From: JBGFRR01 sp041695045
GTDB taxonomy: Bacteria; Bacteroidota; Ignavibacteria; UBA10030
Reading direction: 5' to 3'
DNA length: 49,759 nt
Assembly: GCA_041695045.1 (NCBI GenBank)
Contig: JBGFRR010000125.1
Coordinates: 1 to 49,759, forward strand
In this document: one piece after another, positions 34,081-41,100 of the stretch
How positions within the stretch are numbered: the first letter of the stretch is position 1
Layout: each line of letters starts with the position of its first letter
Translations under genes and position numbers: made by a program
The notes under the pieces: generated by a model
What the model saw: only the letters and a program-made list of their open reading frames with translations
The model's database searches: none
Told to the model about the DNA's origin: nothing

Positions 34081-34308
34081 GCTCAGCGGAAAAATACTTG
34101 AAAACAATACCACACCTGCCTGTCCCGCTGTACGGTTCCGCTCTTTTGGAATCCCGCTTGCCCCGTTAACGGGGCTTGCAGCGGAATCTCCCGCTCTTTG
34201 GATCCCGCCTGTGAGCGGGATCCCTAGAAGGCGGGACTGAGAAGCGGGAGATCCCCAAACACGGGACCGCAGGCAGGTGTGGTTTGACTTTTTCACTGAG
34301 GAGTTACA
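34081..34308 (-). repeat. MITE-like two-arm palindromic element, copy B2 (opposite orientation)
   Basis: The left arm 34081-34122 (GCTCAGCGGAAAAATACTTG, then ACCACACCTGCCTG) matches the reverse complement of the right arm of B1. The right arm (34262-34308: GCAGGCAGGTGTGGT then TTGACTTTTTCACTGAG) matches the reverse complement of the left arm of B1. The interior is GCGGGAT palindrome copy A4, whose 34181-34255 segment is an exact reverse copy of 8542-8616. Confidence 0.7.
34122..34262. repeat. GCGGGAT palindrome repeat, copy A4
   Basis: This is the palindrome-rich interior of element B2. It starts with TGTCCCGCTGTACGG, shared with A2, has a CCCCGTTAACGGGG palindrome, and includes 75 nt identical to the reverse complement of A1. 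Confidence 0.7.
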
Positions 34309-34322
34309 ATCCAGCGTTCATT

Positions 34323-34907
34323 TCACTGCCCGAACTCCCCCTTGAAATCGCTCCATGTGAAATCCTGTGATGCGATGGCAACATCCACCCAGCGCCAGAT
34401 GACCCAGTTGCGCGAACGGTCGGCAATCATGTGGAACAGGGCACGCCCGCGCGCTTCGTTGGGAATCGTTGAGATACCGTGCGGAATAACCAGCCTGTAG
34501 GTGGCTTCGTACTGCGCCGAGTCCGCTTGAATCGACTGCGCCACGAGCGACGTGAACTCAAGCGACGGTGCAGTACCGGCAGGAATGCGCGCCTTCACGT
34601 TCTCGAAGAACTGCTGCTCCGACTGTCGGCTCCACTGCGAGAAGACCGTTGCATAGCGCAGCCGCGCTTGCGGCGTTGCTTCAAACCGATAACTGCGCGA
34701 GGCCGTTGCAGAATCGGCAAAGGAACGAACATAGTTCACGGTGCTTAGCTCGCGGAATGCATTCATCATGTTGGAAAACACAATGACCGGCTCGGTGGGT
34801 GGAATGAACGTCGCGCTCGTCTGCGTTGGCGGGTCGGGATCGCGGGTCTGAAACACGTCGCATGCGACCAGAACACACGCACACAGCAACACAAGGATTC
34901 GCTTCAT
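34323..34907 (-). CDS. predicted lipoprotein, unknown function
   Basis: The 194-aa protein has a signal peptide MKRILVLLCACVLVAC with lipobox LVAC. The mature part contains an N-terminal Pro/Thr-rich linker, then FSNMMNAFRELSTVNYVRSF and a C-terminal beta part ending WVIWRWVDVAIASQDFTW. The fold suggests an NTF2/SnoaL-like small domain; function is unknown. It starts 15 nt after recR on the same strand, and the stretch between it and the next lipoprotein holds the palindromic element B2. Confidence 0.68.
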   Translation of the reverse strand: MKRILVLLCACVLVACDVFQTRDPDPPTQTSATFIPPTEPVIVFSNMMNAFRELSTVNYVRSFADSATASRSYRFEATPQARLRYATVFSQWSRQSEQQFFENVKARIPAGTAPSLEFTSLVAQSIQADSAQYEATYRLVIPHGISTIPNEARGRALFHMIADRSRNWVIWRWVDVAIASQDFTWSDFKGEFGQ

Positions 34908-34922
34908 AACCGCACCACTTCG

Positions 34923-35519
34923 TCAGATGGCAATGCGTCCCTCCAGCGCGCGTGAAAGCGTCGCTTGATCCGCAAATTCGAGGTCCGAGCCCATCGGCAG
35001 GCCGCGAGCAATGCGTGTGATGTTTCCCACGAGCGGCCTCAGGAGTTTTGAGAGATAGACCGTCGTGGCCTCTCCTTCGATATTGGGATTCATCGCCAGG
35101 ATGACCTCTTCCACAGGCTCCTTCGAGAGCCGCTCCAACAGCTCCTTCACTCTGAGCTCATCTGGACCGATGCCGTCCAGCGGCGACAACGCTCCGCCCA
35201 ACACGTGGTAGAGTCCCCTGTAATCGTTCGTCCGCTCGAGGGCAATCACGTCGCTCGGCTCTTCGACGACGCAGATCACCGAGCGGTCGCGCTTGGGGTT
35301 GGAGCAAAGTGCACAGGGGTCAGTTTCCGTAATGTTCGAGCAGATGGAGCAGTAGCGCACTTTGTCCTTTACGGCAACGAGCGCCCGTGCGAAGGTCACC
35401 ACCTCCTCGCGGTTCATTTTGAGCACATAGAGGGCGAGGCGATGGGCGGTTTTTCGCCCGATGCCCGGGAGCTGAGCAAACTGTTCGGCAAGCTGTTCGA
35501 CGGATTCGGCGGTATACAT
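34923..35519 (-). CDS. recR: recombination mediator protein RecR
   Basis: The 198-aa protein has the helix-hairpin-helix (LPGIGRKTAHRLALY), the C4 zinc finger (CSICSNITETDPCALC) and the Toprim domain with VVEEPSDVIALERT and ILAMNPNIEGEATTVYL. It works with RecF/RecO to load RecA at gaps. It lies 6 nt after ybaB, the standard recR-ybaB pairing in bacteria. The start is MYTAESVEQLAEQFA. Confidence 0.95.
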   Translation of the reverse strand: MYTAESVEQLAEQFAQLPGIGRKTAHRLALYVLKMNREEVVTFARALVAVKDKVRYCSICSNITETDPCALCSNPKRDRSVICVVEEPSDVIALERTNDYRGLYHVLGGALSPLDGIGPDELRVKELLERLSKEPVEEVILAMNPNIEGEATTVYLSKLLRPLVGNITRIARGLPMGSDLEFADQATLSRALEGRIAI

Positions 35520-35525
35520 CGTGGC

Positions 35526-35870
35526 TTACATGCCGGGGAAATTGAGGCCGGGGATGTTGGGCAACATCCCGCTGGTGGCTTTTTGCATTTCTTCCTGTGC
35601 CATGGCGGCGGCTTTTTCGAGGGCTTTGTTGGCGGCAGCTACGACAAGGTCTTCGAGCATCTCTTTCTCCTCGGGGTTCACAACTTCTTTCTCGATTTCG
35701 ACCTTCACAAGCTGTTGCTTGCCGTTCGCAGTGGCTTTGACCATTCCTCCGCCTGCATCGGCCGTGACGGTTTTCTGTTCCAGTTCAGCTTGCACTTTTG
35801 CCACGCGTTCCTGCATTTGCTGCACTTGCTTCATCAGATTTTGCATATTCGGCATGCCGCCTTTGAACAT
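35526..35870 (-). CDS. ybaB: nucleoid-associated protein, YbaB/EbfC family
   Basis: The 114-aa protein contains the YbaB signature: an N-terminal helix MQNLMKQVQQMQERVAKVQ and a beta core with GMVKATANGKQQLVKVEIEK. It ends in a Met/Pro/Gly-rich tail typical of the family. YbaB binds DNA as a dimer and is usually encoded with recR. A candidate promoter with CCTATATTGAC lies about 50 nt upstream, and GAGGAG precedes the ATG. Confidence 0.92.
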   Translation of the reverse strand: MFKGGMPNMQNLMKQVQQMQERVAKVQAELEQKTVTADAGGGMVKATANGKQQLVKVEIEKEVVNPEEKEMLEDLVVAAANKALEKAAAMAQEEMQKATSGMLPNIPGLNFPGM

Positions 35871-36005
35871 TCTCGACTCCTCAGGAATATTTTTTGTAGA
35901 GAGAACAACTTGCCGTCAATATAGGGGGAATTGGAGGGAGATGCAACGCGGCGCAGAGCTTCTGTGTGCTCAGCGGGGGACGCTGAGCAAATCGAGGGTG
36001 GGGCA

Positions 36006-36046
36006 TAAGAAAAAGCGAAAGCCCGAGAAACGAATGTCTCCCGGGC
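36006..36046 (-). terminator. intrinsic terminator downstream of tRNA-Asn
   Basis: On the minus strand GCCCGGGAGA pairs with TCTCGGGC (one bulge) around an 8-nt loop, followed by a T-rich tail (TTTCGCTTTTTCTT). It starts 7 nt after the tRNA 3' end. Confidence 0.8.
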
Positions 36047-36053
36047 CTTCAGG

Positions 36054-36125
36054 CTCCGCGAGTAGGACTCGAACCTACAACCCTGCGGTTAACAGCCGCA
36101 TGCTCTACCATTGAGCTATCGCGGA
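36054..36125 (-). tRNA. tRNA-Asn (GTT)
   Basis: The 72-nt cloverleaf on the minus strand has acceptor stem TCCGCGA/TCGCGGA, D-arm with GCTCAATGGTAGAGC, anticodon arm GCGG-CTGTTAA-CCGC with anticodon GTT, and T-arm with GGTTCGAGTCC. The discriminator base is G and CCA is not encoded. It is followed by an intrinsic terminator. A partial second copy of its 5' third lies at 36278-36301. Confidence 0.95.
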
Positions 36126-36215
36126 ATCTCGGATTATCAAAAGAACAAGACAGCTTACTGCATACTGGTTTTTTCACACAATCACTTCGCATCCACTGGA
36201 GTAGGATGCACTGTA

Positions 36216-36301
36216 TCCGCATGTTGAGAGTCGGCACCGAAGGTGACGGCTCGAAATCCCGCCGCTGTCTGGCGGGACTCTACCCATTGAGCTATCGCGG
36301 A
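36216..36301 (-). other. tRNA-like sequence, probable tRNA pseudogene
   Basis: The first 24 nt on the minus strand match the 5' end of the tRNA-Asn gene with one inserted G (TCCGCGATAGCTCAATGGGT, then AGAG). Next is a hairpin with CCCGCC/GGCGGG arms in the anticodon-arm position whose loop lacks the required T33. Then comes CACC-TTC-GGTG and a partial acceptor match (ATGCGGA). No normal anticodon or T-loop can be drawn. It looks like a decayed or chimeric tRNA. Confidence 0.5.
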
Positions 36302-36327
36302 ATGGTATGTGTTAAAAAGAAATCCCT

Positions 36328-36363
36328 TCGGGAAAAGAAGAACCCGGAATTCCTTCTCCGGGT
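36328..36363 (-). terminator. intrinsic terminator after the PLP-enzyme gene
   Basis: On the minus strand ACCCGG pairs with CCGGGT around a 10-nt loop and is followed by TTCTTCTTTTC. It lies about 85 nt past the stop of the gene at 36450-37775. Confidence 0.6.
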
Positions 36364-36449
36364 CGGGAGGAATATAGCTCAATTCAGCTGGAAAGTCAAC
36401 CCTACGGTCGAAGTTTTGAATCAAGTAACGCTCGCCGGCAATGCACTCA

Positions 36450-37775
36450 TCACAGACGATCCAGAGCTTTCCTCAGGTCGAAGATTAAATCCTCCGCCCG
36501 CTCCAGCCCGATCGACAACCGAATTCCTCCCGGATCCATGCCGCGTGCCAGTTGTTCCTCAGCCGGGATGCTCGAGTGCGTCATGGATGCCGGATGTTCG
36601 ATCAGCGTGCGGATGTTGCCGAGACTCACGGCCAGTGTTATGGTGTAGGCGTTCCTGGCGATAACGTTCACTATCCGGCGTGCCTTCCGTTGGCGGTCGG
36701 CGGTCGTTCTTCCCTTGGGGATAAAATACATCAGCGTGCCGGGAGCAAAGCGTCCATCATAGTCGCGCATCTGCCTCTGCGCAAGACTACGTTGCGGGTA
36801 CGACTCGAGTCCCGGATAGCCGACTCTCGCAATCCGACTGTCACGCTCTAAGAATTCGGCGACCTTCCGCGCCGTCTCCATCTGCTGGCGAAATCGGACC
36901 GCTAACGACGGCAGTCCATACACGAGAATTGGCCACGCACTCTTCGCGCTCAACACGCCGCCGAAATCTTTTCGATACATCAGCAGCGGATCATAGCTCC
37001 AGCATGGACCGACAACGACACCGCCCATATCGGTTCCGAAACCGCAGATGCCTTTCGTGAGCGATTCAACGACGAAATCGACTCCGAGTGTCCTCGGCCG
37101 CTGGCAAAACGGCGTCGCAAACGTGTTGTCGACAGCGGTGTAGAGTTTGTCCTTCGATGCTCGCCGCGCGTTGGAACGCTTTGCCATCTCCACCACGCCG
37201 CCGATGTCGATAACGTCGAGGGTGGGATTGACGGGCGTCTCAAAATACAGAAGCCGCGTGCTTGGGGTAATCGCCGCCTTCAGCGCCCGGTGGTCGCGAA
37301 AATCCACCCATTTTACCTTGATGCGATACCGCGGCAGCCAGTTCTTGAAGAGTGAGTAAGTACAACCGTAGAGAAGGGAGTGGGCGACAATCTCGCTACC
37401 GCTACCGAGCAGGACGCCGCATAGCGCAGAAACCGCTCCCATTCCGGTGGCGAACGTTACAGCACACTCACCTCCCTCGGCAGTAGCGAGGTTTTCTTCG
37501 AGCAGGTCTTTGTTCGGCTCGCCCAGCCTGTCGTAGAGATAGATAGGCGCTTTTGACTCAACACGAAAGTCTCCTCCATGATGCGCAAACTCAACGAACC
37601 CTTTTGCTCCACGTTCCGTCGTCGTCATCCGGAAGGTGGAGGAAGACGAGAGTGGCGGAACGACGTGATGGTTGTAATCCCACTTCGGTGTGAAGGACTT
37701 TCCCCAGATGAGCTGGGTTTCGCGCGCATACGGTAACACGCGCCGTGTGCGCTTTCGCTGTTTGGTCTTGCTCAT
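36450..37775 (-). CDS. Cys/Met-metabolism PLP-dependent enzyme (cystathionine/methionine gamma-lyase-like)
   Basis: The 441-aa protein is a fold-type I PLP enzyme: TFATGMGAVSALCGVLLGSG (phosphate-binding loop region), LLYFETPVNPTLDVIDI, VDNTFATPFCQRP and the PLP lysine in VESLTKGICGFG (about residue 240). It belongs to the cystathionine gamma-synthase/lyase and methionine gamma-lyase group, which cannot be separated by eye. An insertion near residue 190 (NARRASKDKL) and a basic N-terminal extension make it longer than the usual 390-400 aa. ATG 37775 has AAGGGAATGGTT upstream; two earlier in-frame ATGs are less likely. Confidence 0.82.
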   Translation of the reverse strand: MSKTKQRKRTRRVLPYARETQLIWGKSFTPKWDYNHHVVPPLSSSSTFRMTTTERGAKGFVEFAHHGGDFRVESKAPIYLYDRLGEPNKDLLEENLATAEGGECAVTFATGMGAVSALCGVLLGSGSEIVAHSLLYGCTYSLFKNWLPRYRIKVKWVDFRDHRALKAAITPSTRLLYFETPVNPTLDVIDIGGVVEMAKRSNARRASKDKLYTAVDNTFATPFCQRPRTLGVDFVVESLTKGICGFGTDMGGVVVGPCWSYDPLLMYRKDFGGVLSAKSAWPILVYGLPSLAVRFRQQMETARKVAEFLERDSRIARVGYPGLESYPQRSLAQRQMRDYDGRFAPGTLMYFIPKGRTTADRQRKARRIVNVIARNAYTITLAVSLGNIRTLIEHPASMTHSSIPAEEQLARGMDPGGIRLSIGLERAEDLIFDLRKALDRL

Positions 37776-38121
37776 AACCATTCCCTTCATCAGTCTGAGA
37801 GGTATCCGTCGCAGAGGATTCTACGAATTATCCAACTCGCCGACGGTGTCGCCATGCTTCAGAATGTCAAGTTCCATGCCATCGAAATACCTGCTGGGAG
37901 CTTCTCGTGTTGTGAGAATCGACATCGCCGAGCGAGGAGTGCACAGCGTGGAACTCCCCAGTGGAAGGTCTCTGGCGAACTTAGGAAAAAACCTCAGCGC
38001 TCTTCCATTTATCGGAAAAGCGGAATGGTTCTTAGAGAAAGGAACAGGTAGAAGGAAACTCGGAAGTGGTAACAGGCAAGTGAGCAGCACAACGCGACGC
38101 GCATAACTCTCGCACACCTTC
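37776..38121. other. 346-nt region without a confident gene
   Basis: This lies between the PLP enzyme and phoU. A minus-strand frame (37821-38117) has a hydrophobic N-terminal part and ends GMELDILKHGDTVGELDNS, and a plus-strand frame overlaps it. Neither has a ribosome binding site or known motif. A frameshifted small secreted protein on the minus strand is possible but not supported enough to call. Confidence 0.45.
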
Positions 38122-38769
38122 TCACAACTGGTGCTTCACAATCTCCGCATCGGTGATGAAAACAACCTCCTCGGCGATGTTCGTCGCAAGGTCGGCAATA
38201 CGCTCAAGGTCGATGCTGATAGCCATCAGGGAAAGTGCCTGCCCGATGTTGGCAGGGTCGGCCTGTACGATCTCCACCAGCCGTTGACGCACAAGCTGAT
38301 ACAGCGCATCGATTTCATCATCTCTCTTCTTGACACTGAGCGCGAGTGCCACATCTCGATAGACGAAGCTGTCGATTGCCTGCCGCAGCATGTCCCTGGC
38401 AATATCCGCCATGCGGGGAATGTTCACAAGCGGCTTTGCATACGGAGCGCCGGCAAGAGCGAGCGCACCCTCTGCGATGCTGACTGCGTGGTCGGCGGCA
38501 CGCTCTAAGTCGTTGTTGATCTTCTGGGCGCTGAGGATGAGCCGGAGGTCGACGGCAACCGGCTGATAGCGCGCATGCATCTCCAGAATGTAGCGGTCGA
38601 TCTCCACCTCCAACCGGTCAATCTCCCTATCCTTGGAGATCACTACTCTCGCTGTGAGGACATCATGGTTTTTTAATGCTTCCACTGCGCGCCCGACCAT
38701 TTCCTCCGACAATGTTGCCATTTGCAGGAGAAGGCGGTTCAGCTCTTCCATGTACTGCGTCATCGTCAT
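38122..38769 (-). CDS. phoU: phosphate signalling complex protein PhoU
   Basis: The 215-aa all-helical protein has two PhoU repeats: EEMVGRAVEALKNHD...KDREIDRLEVEIDRYIL, LRLILSAQKINNDLERAADH and, in the second half, DDEIDALYQLVRQRLVE and SLMAISIDLERIADLATNIA. PhoU represses the Pho response with the PstSCAB transporter. No pst genes or PhoR/PhoB are nearby. Its start overlaps the TraR/DksA stop by four nt (ATGA), so the two are translationally coupled. Confidence 0.92.
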   Translation of the reverse strand: MTMTQYMEELNRLLLQMATLSEEMVGRAVEALKNHDVLTARVVISKDREIDRLEVEIDRYILEMHARYQPVAVDLRLILSAQKINNDLERAADHAVSIAEGALALAGAPYAKPLVNIPRMADIARDMLRQAIDSFVYRDVALALSVKKRDDEIDALYQLVRQRLVEIVQADPANIGQALSLMAISIDLERIADLATNIAEEVVFITDAEIVKHQL

Positions 38770-39266
38770 GGGGACACTCGCATGCCCAACGGTGTCATCG
38801 GCCTGCCGGTTTTACACTGCATGCACTGCTGCGTGTGCGGCACCATTTCGAGACGCTCCTGTTCGATCAGCTTCTGGCAGGATGTGCAGAAACCGTACGT
38901 CCCGTTGTCAATGCGCTTCAGGGCTGCATCGAGCGAAGTGAGGAGCTTGGTTTGTCGGTTCAGGAGCGCCGCGTTCTGTTCAAGCGCCACCGCTTCCATC
39001 GAGTGTTCCATGAACGTTGAACCGTGATGGTGCATCCCCGCGCCGGGATTACCGGACATGACTGCCTGCGTTGTCTCCCGCAGCATCCGGATATCCTCGA
39101 GCACATCGGCCCTCATCGCGAGGATGATTTCTTTGAACCGCGCCAGGTCGTTTGCAGCGTAACCGTCTTTTCGAGCCGCGTCGTTACGCGATTGCTGCCT
39201 TTGAGGTTCCGTGGTCATGGCATCCAGAGCATGGTGAAGTACCCGGATTTTCTTCTTATTCAGCAT
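38766..39266 (-). CDS. TraR/DksA family zinc-finger protein
   Basis: The 166-aa protein has a coiled-coil region (about 35-125, with the FKEIILAMRADVLEDIRML and SLDAALKRIDNGTYG segments) and a C-terminal C4 zinc finger, CTSCQKLIEQERL...CMQC. DksA-type proteins enter the RNA polymerase secondary channel and modulate transcription with ppGpp. The usual catalytic Asp pair at the coiled-coil tip cannot be located with confidence. The start is MLNKKKIRVLHHA (ATG 39266), with GGAG about 12 nt upstream. It lies between a zinc-ribbon peptide and phoU. Confidence 0.83.
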   Translation of the reverse strand: MLNKKKIRVLHHALDAMTTEPQRQQSRNDAARKDGYAANDLARFKEIILAMRADVLEDIRMLRETTQAVMSGNPGAGMHHHGSTFMEHSMEAVALEQNAALLNRQTKLLTSLDAALKRIDNGTYGFCTSCQKLIEQERLEMVPHTQQCMQCKTGRPMTPLGMRVSP

Positions 39267-39300
39267 GGCTTTACGTCTCCTTTCTCCTGGTGTGGCAAAC

Positions 39301-39498
39301 TCAGGCAGAACTGAAGCTTCCGTCGGAATCTTTGGGACCGACGGGAGCCTGTTCTTCCTCGTCCGGAAGCGATAGGCGAACACGCCGTGCACTTGCGCAC
39401 ACGGGGCACAACCACATACCCTGGCTCGTTCCCCGCCGCTGCACATACACCATAACCGTGTTGCATCGTTTGCAGCGCATCTCCAAATAGTGTCTCAT
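39301..39498 (-). CDS. small zinc-ribbon protein
   Basis: The 65-aa protein has two CxxC knuckles, CKRC (about 9-12) and CPVC (about 31-34), the spacing of a zinc ribbon, and an acidic C-terminal tail DEEEQAPVGPKDSDGS. No named family is apparent. It is the first gene of a minus-strand run with the TraR/DksA protein and PhoU; a strong hairpin precedes it. It could bind nucleic acid or a partner such as RNA polymerase, but this is inference. Confidence 0.6.
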   Translation of the reverse strand: MRHYLEMRCKRCNTVMVYVQRRGTSQGMWLCPVCASARRVRLSLPDEEEQAPVGPKDSDGSFSSA

Positions 39499-39556
39499 CG
39501 CTCGGCACTCCTTTCCTCACACGGGCATCCCCGGATTCAACCATCCCCGAAAAATG

Positions 39557-39602
39557 CGAAACCAACACCCACCGCTCACGCGGTGCCAAGGTGTTGGTTT
39601 CG
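39557..39602 (-). terminator. large leader hairpin with T-run (attenuator-like)
   Basis: The 13-bp perfect arms CGAAACCAACACC and GGTGTTGGTTTCG enclose a second 6-bp hairpin CACCGC/GCGGTG. On the minus strand CATTTTTC follows, giving a terminator shape about 58 nt before the start of the zinc-ribbon gene. It lies in that gene's leader, so an attenuator or regulatory leader is a fair reading. Confidence 0.6.
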
Positions 39603-39735
39603 AAAAGGCAAACCGGGCCGCGTGAGGAATTAGGGGGGATACAATCGGGATGTGTTTAAATCCATGTAGACGCTCTTCTCCATCGTGATGGTCGTAATCT
39701 ATGGAAGTTCGGATGCTAAGTCAAGAGAAATCGGA

Positions 39736-39767
39736 TGAAATCGTCAGACGCTGAAATCGTCAGACGC
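39736..39767. repeat. 16-nt perfect tandem duplication
   Basis: The unit TGAAATCGTCAGACGC occurs twice back-to-back about 110 nt before the LhgO-like gene. A recent slippage event is the simplest reading; a pair of regulator sites is the alternative. Confidence 0.55.
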
Positions 39768-39821
39768 GGAACGGTTGCAGAATTGTTTTCTTAACGAAGC
39801 TTCTGGTAAAGCGCCTCCTCA

Positions 39822-39835
39822 TTTCGTATCTTAAG
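39822..39835 (+). promoter_or_regulatory. candidate promoter, TTTCGTATCTTAAG
   Basis: The 14-nt word TTTCGTATCTTAAG lies 40 nt before the LhgO-like start. The same word with one change (TTTCGTATCTTGAG) lies 39 nt before transketolase. TATCTT fits a Bacteroidota -7 element of form TAnnTTnG. Confidence 0.4.
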
Positions 39836-39875
39836 AAGGCGTTTTTCTTTCATCAATCCAATACTCCAGCACTTC

Positions 39876-40988
39876 ATGCCTGACGTTGAAACGACGATTA
39901 TCGGTGCCGGCGTTGTCGGACTCGCCATTGCGGCCAGAATGTCCGAGCGTCATCAGAACCTCCTCGTGCTGGAAAAGAACGAGAAATACGGCATGGAAAC
40001 CTCCAGCCGCAATAGCGAAGTCATCCACGCGGGAATCTACTACACACCCGGATCATTGAAAGCGCGATTGTGTGTCGAAGGACGTGATGAGTTGTATGCT
40101 CTTTGCAAGAAGCATACCATCGCCCATCGACAGATTACCAAGATCATTACAGCAACAGATGCGGCAGAGTTGAAGCGGCTGGAAGCGATTTTCGAAAACG
40201 GCCGGAAGAATGGCGTTGAGTTGCAGATGTTCGATCGCGATCAGACACAGAAGCTCGAACCAAACGTGAACACCATAGGCTCAATCTTTTCGCCGCTCAG
40301 CGGCATCATCAGCGCGCACGAATTGATGGACTATTTCTACCACACTGCTGTTGAGAATGGTGTGACCATTCAACACCGGTGTGAAGTAGTTGGCATCGAA
40401 CCGGCGAGTAGTGGTTATTCAATCACCGTCAACGAGTCGGGCTCTCGTTCTTCATTTTCCACAGAGAACGTGATCAATGCAGCAGGACTCTTTTCAGACC
40501 GCGTTGCGTCGCTCGTTGGCATCAACGTAGAGGCGGCCGGTTACAAACTGAGCTACGCGAAAGGCTCGTATTTCTCCGTCTCCCCTTCAAAGTCAAAGCT
40601 CGTCTCACGTCTCGTTTATCCGGTATCCGGTGGTGAGTGTCTCGGTGTGCATGCGCTTCTCGATTGGGGAGGGAGACTGAAGTTTGGTCCCGACGTTGAA
40701 TACTTGCCGGCCGGTGTGATTGACTACACTGTCGATGAATCGAAGCACCGTGCGTTTGGAGAATCGATCCGCAGAATCGTTCCTGCCATCTCTGATGATG
40801 ACATCACTCCGGACATGGCTGGCATCCGTCCAAAGTTACAGCGCAAAGGGGAGCCGCCGCGCGATTTTGTAATCGCGCATGAAAGGGAACGCGGGCTTCC
40901 GGGATTCGTGAACCTCATCGGTATCGAATCCCCCGGACTTACCGCCGCACCAGCGATTGCGAGATATGTGGAGCAACTGCTTGCTTGA
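39876..40988 (+). CDS. lhgO: FAD-dependent oxidoreductase, L-2-hydroxyglutarate oxidase-like
   Basis: The 370-aa protein has the FAD-binding start TTIIGAGVVGLAIAARMSER (residues about 6-25), a DAO-type fold and LhgO-like motifs NSEVIHAGIYYTPGSLKARL and INAAGLFSDRVASLVGI. The C-terminal GIESPGLTAAPAIARYV is conserved in this family. LhgO-type enzymes oxidise L-2-hydroxyglutarate to 2-oxoglutarate, feeding electrons to quinone; other 2-hydroxy acids are possible. The start is ATG 39876, with a candidate promoter 40 nt upstream. Confidence 0.82.
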   Translation: MPDVETTIIGAGVVGLAIAARMSERHQNLLVLEKNEKYGMETSSRNSEVIHAGIYYTPGSLKARLCVEGRDELYALCKKHTIAHRQITKIITATDAAELKRLEAIFENGRKNGVELQMFDRDQTQKLEPNVNTIGSIFSPLSGIISAHELMDYFYHTAVENGVTIQHRCEVVGIEPASSGYSITVNESGSRSSFSTENVINAAGLFSDRVASLVGINVEAAGYKLSYAKGSYFSVSPSKSKLVSRLVYPVSGGECLGVHALLDWGGRLKFGPDVEYLPAGVIDYTVDESKHRAFGESIRRIVPAISDDDITPDMAGIRPKLQRKGEPPRDFVIAHERERGLPGFVNLIGIESPGLTAAPAIARYVEQLLA

Positions 40989-41047
40989 AACTCACAACTG
41001 GCCTCCCAGAGAATTTTGTCGTCTTCTCCTTTCTTAAGAAGTACCCC

Positions 41048-41061
41048 TTTCGTATCTTGAG
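41048..41061 (+). promoter_or_regulatory. candidate promoter, TTTCGTATCTTGAG
   Basis: This word is nearly identical to the one upstream of the LhgO-like gene and lies 39 nt before the transketolase start. The shared sequence and spacing suggest related promoters. Confidence 0.4.
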
Positions 41062-41100
41062 CAGTTATTGACTCAATCAGCTCACACTGCAAATGAAACC

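Larger units (their letters stand above)
39499..39875. other. 377-nt intergenic region between divergent transcription units
   Basis: This region separates the minus-strand zinc-ribbon/TraR/phoU run from the plus-strand LhgO-like gene. It contains the large hairpin at 39557-39602, a perfect 16-nt tandem duplication at 39736-39767, a candidate promoter at 39822-39835 and no gene. Confidence 0.65.

Noticed and set aside
36049..36237. Minus-strand frame ending in SMVEHAAVNRRVVGSSPTRGA
   Set aside because: It is a translation of the tRNA-Asn gene and its leader, a well-known false protein.
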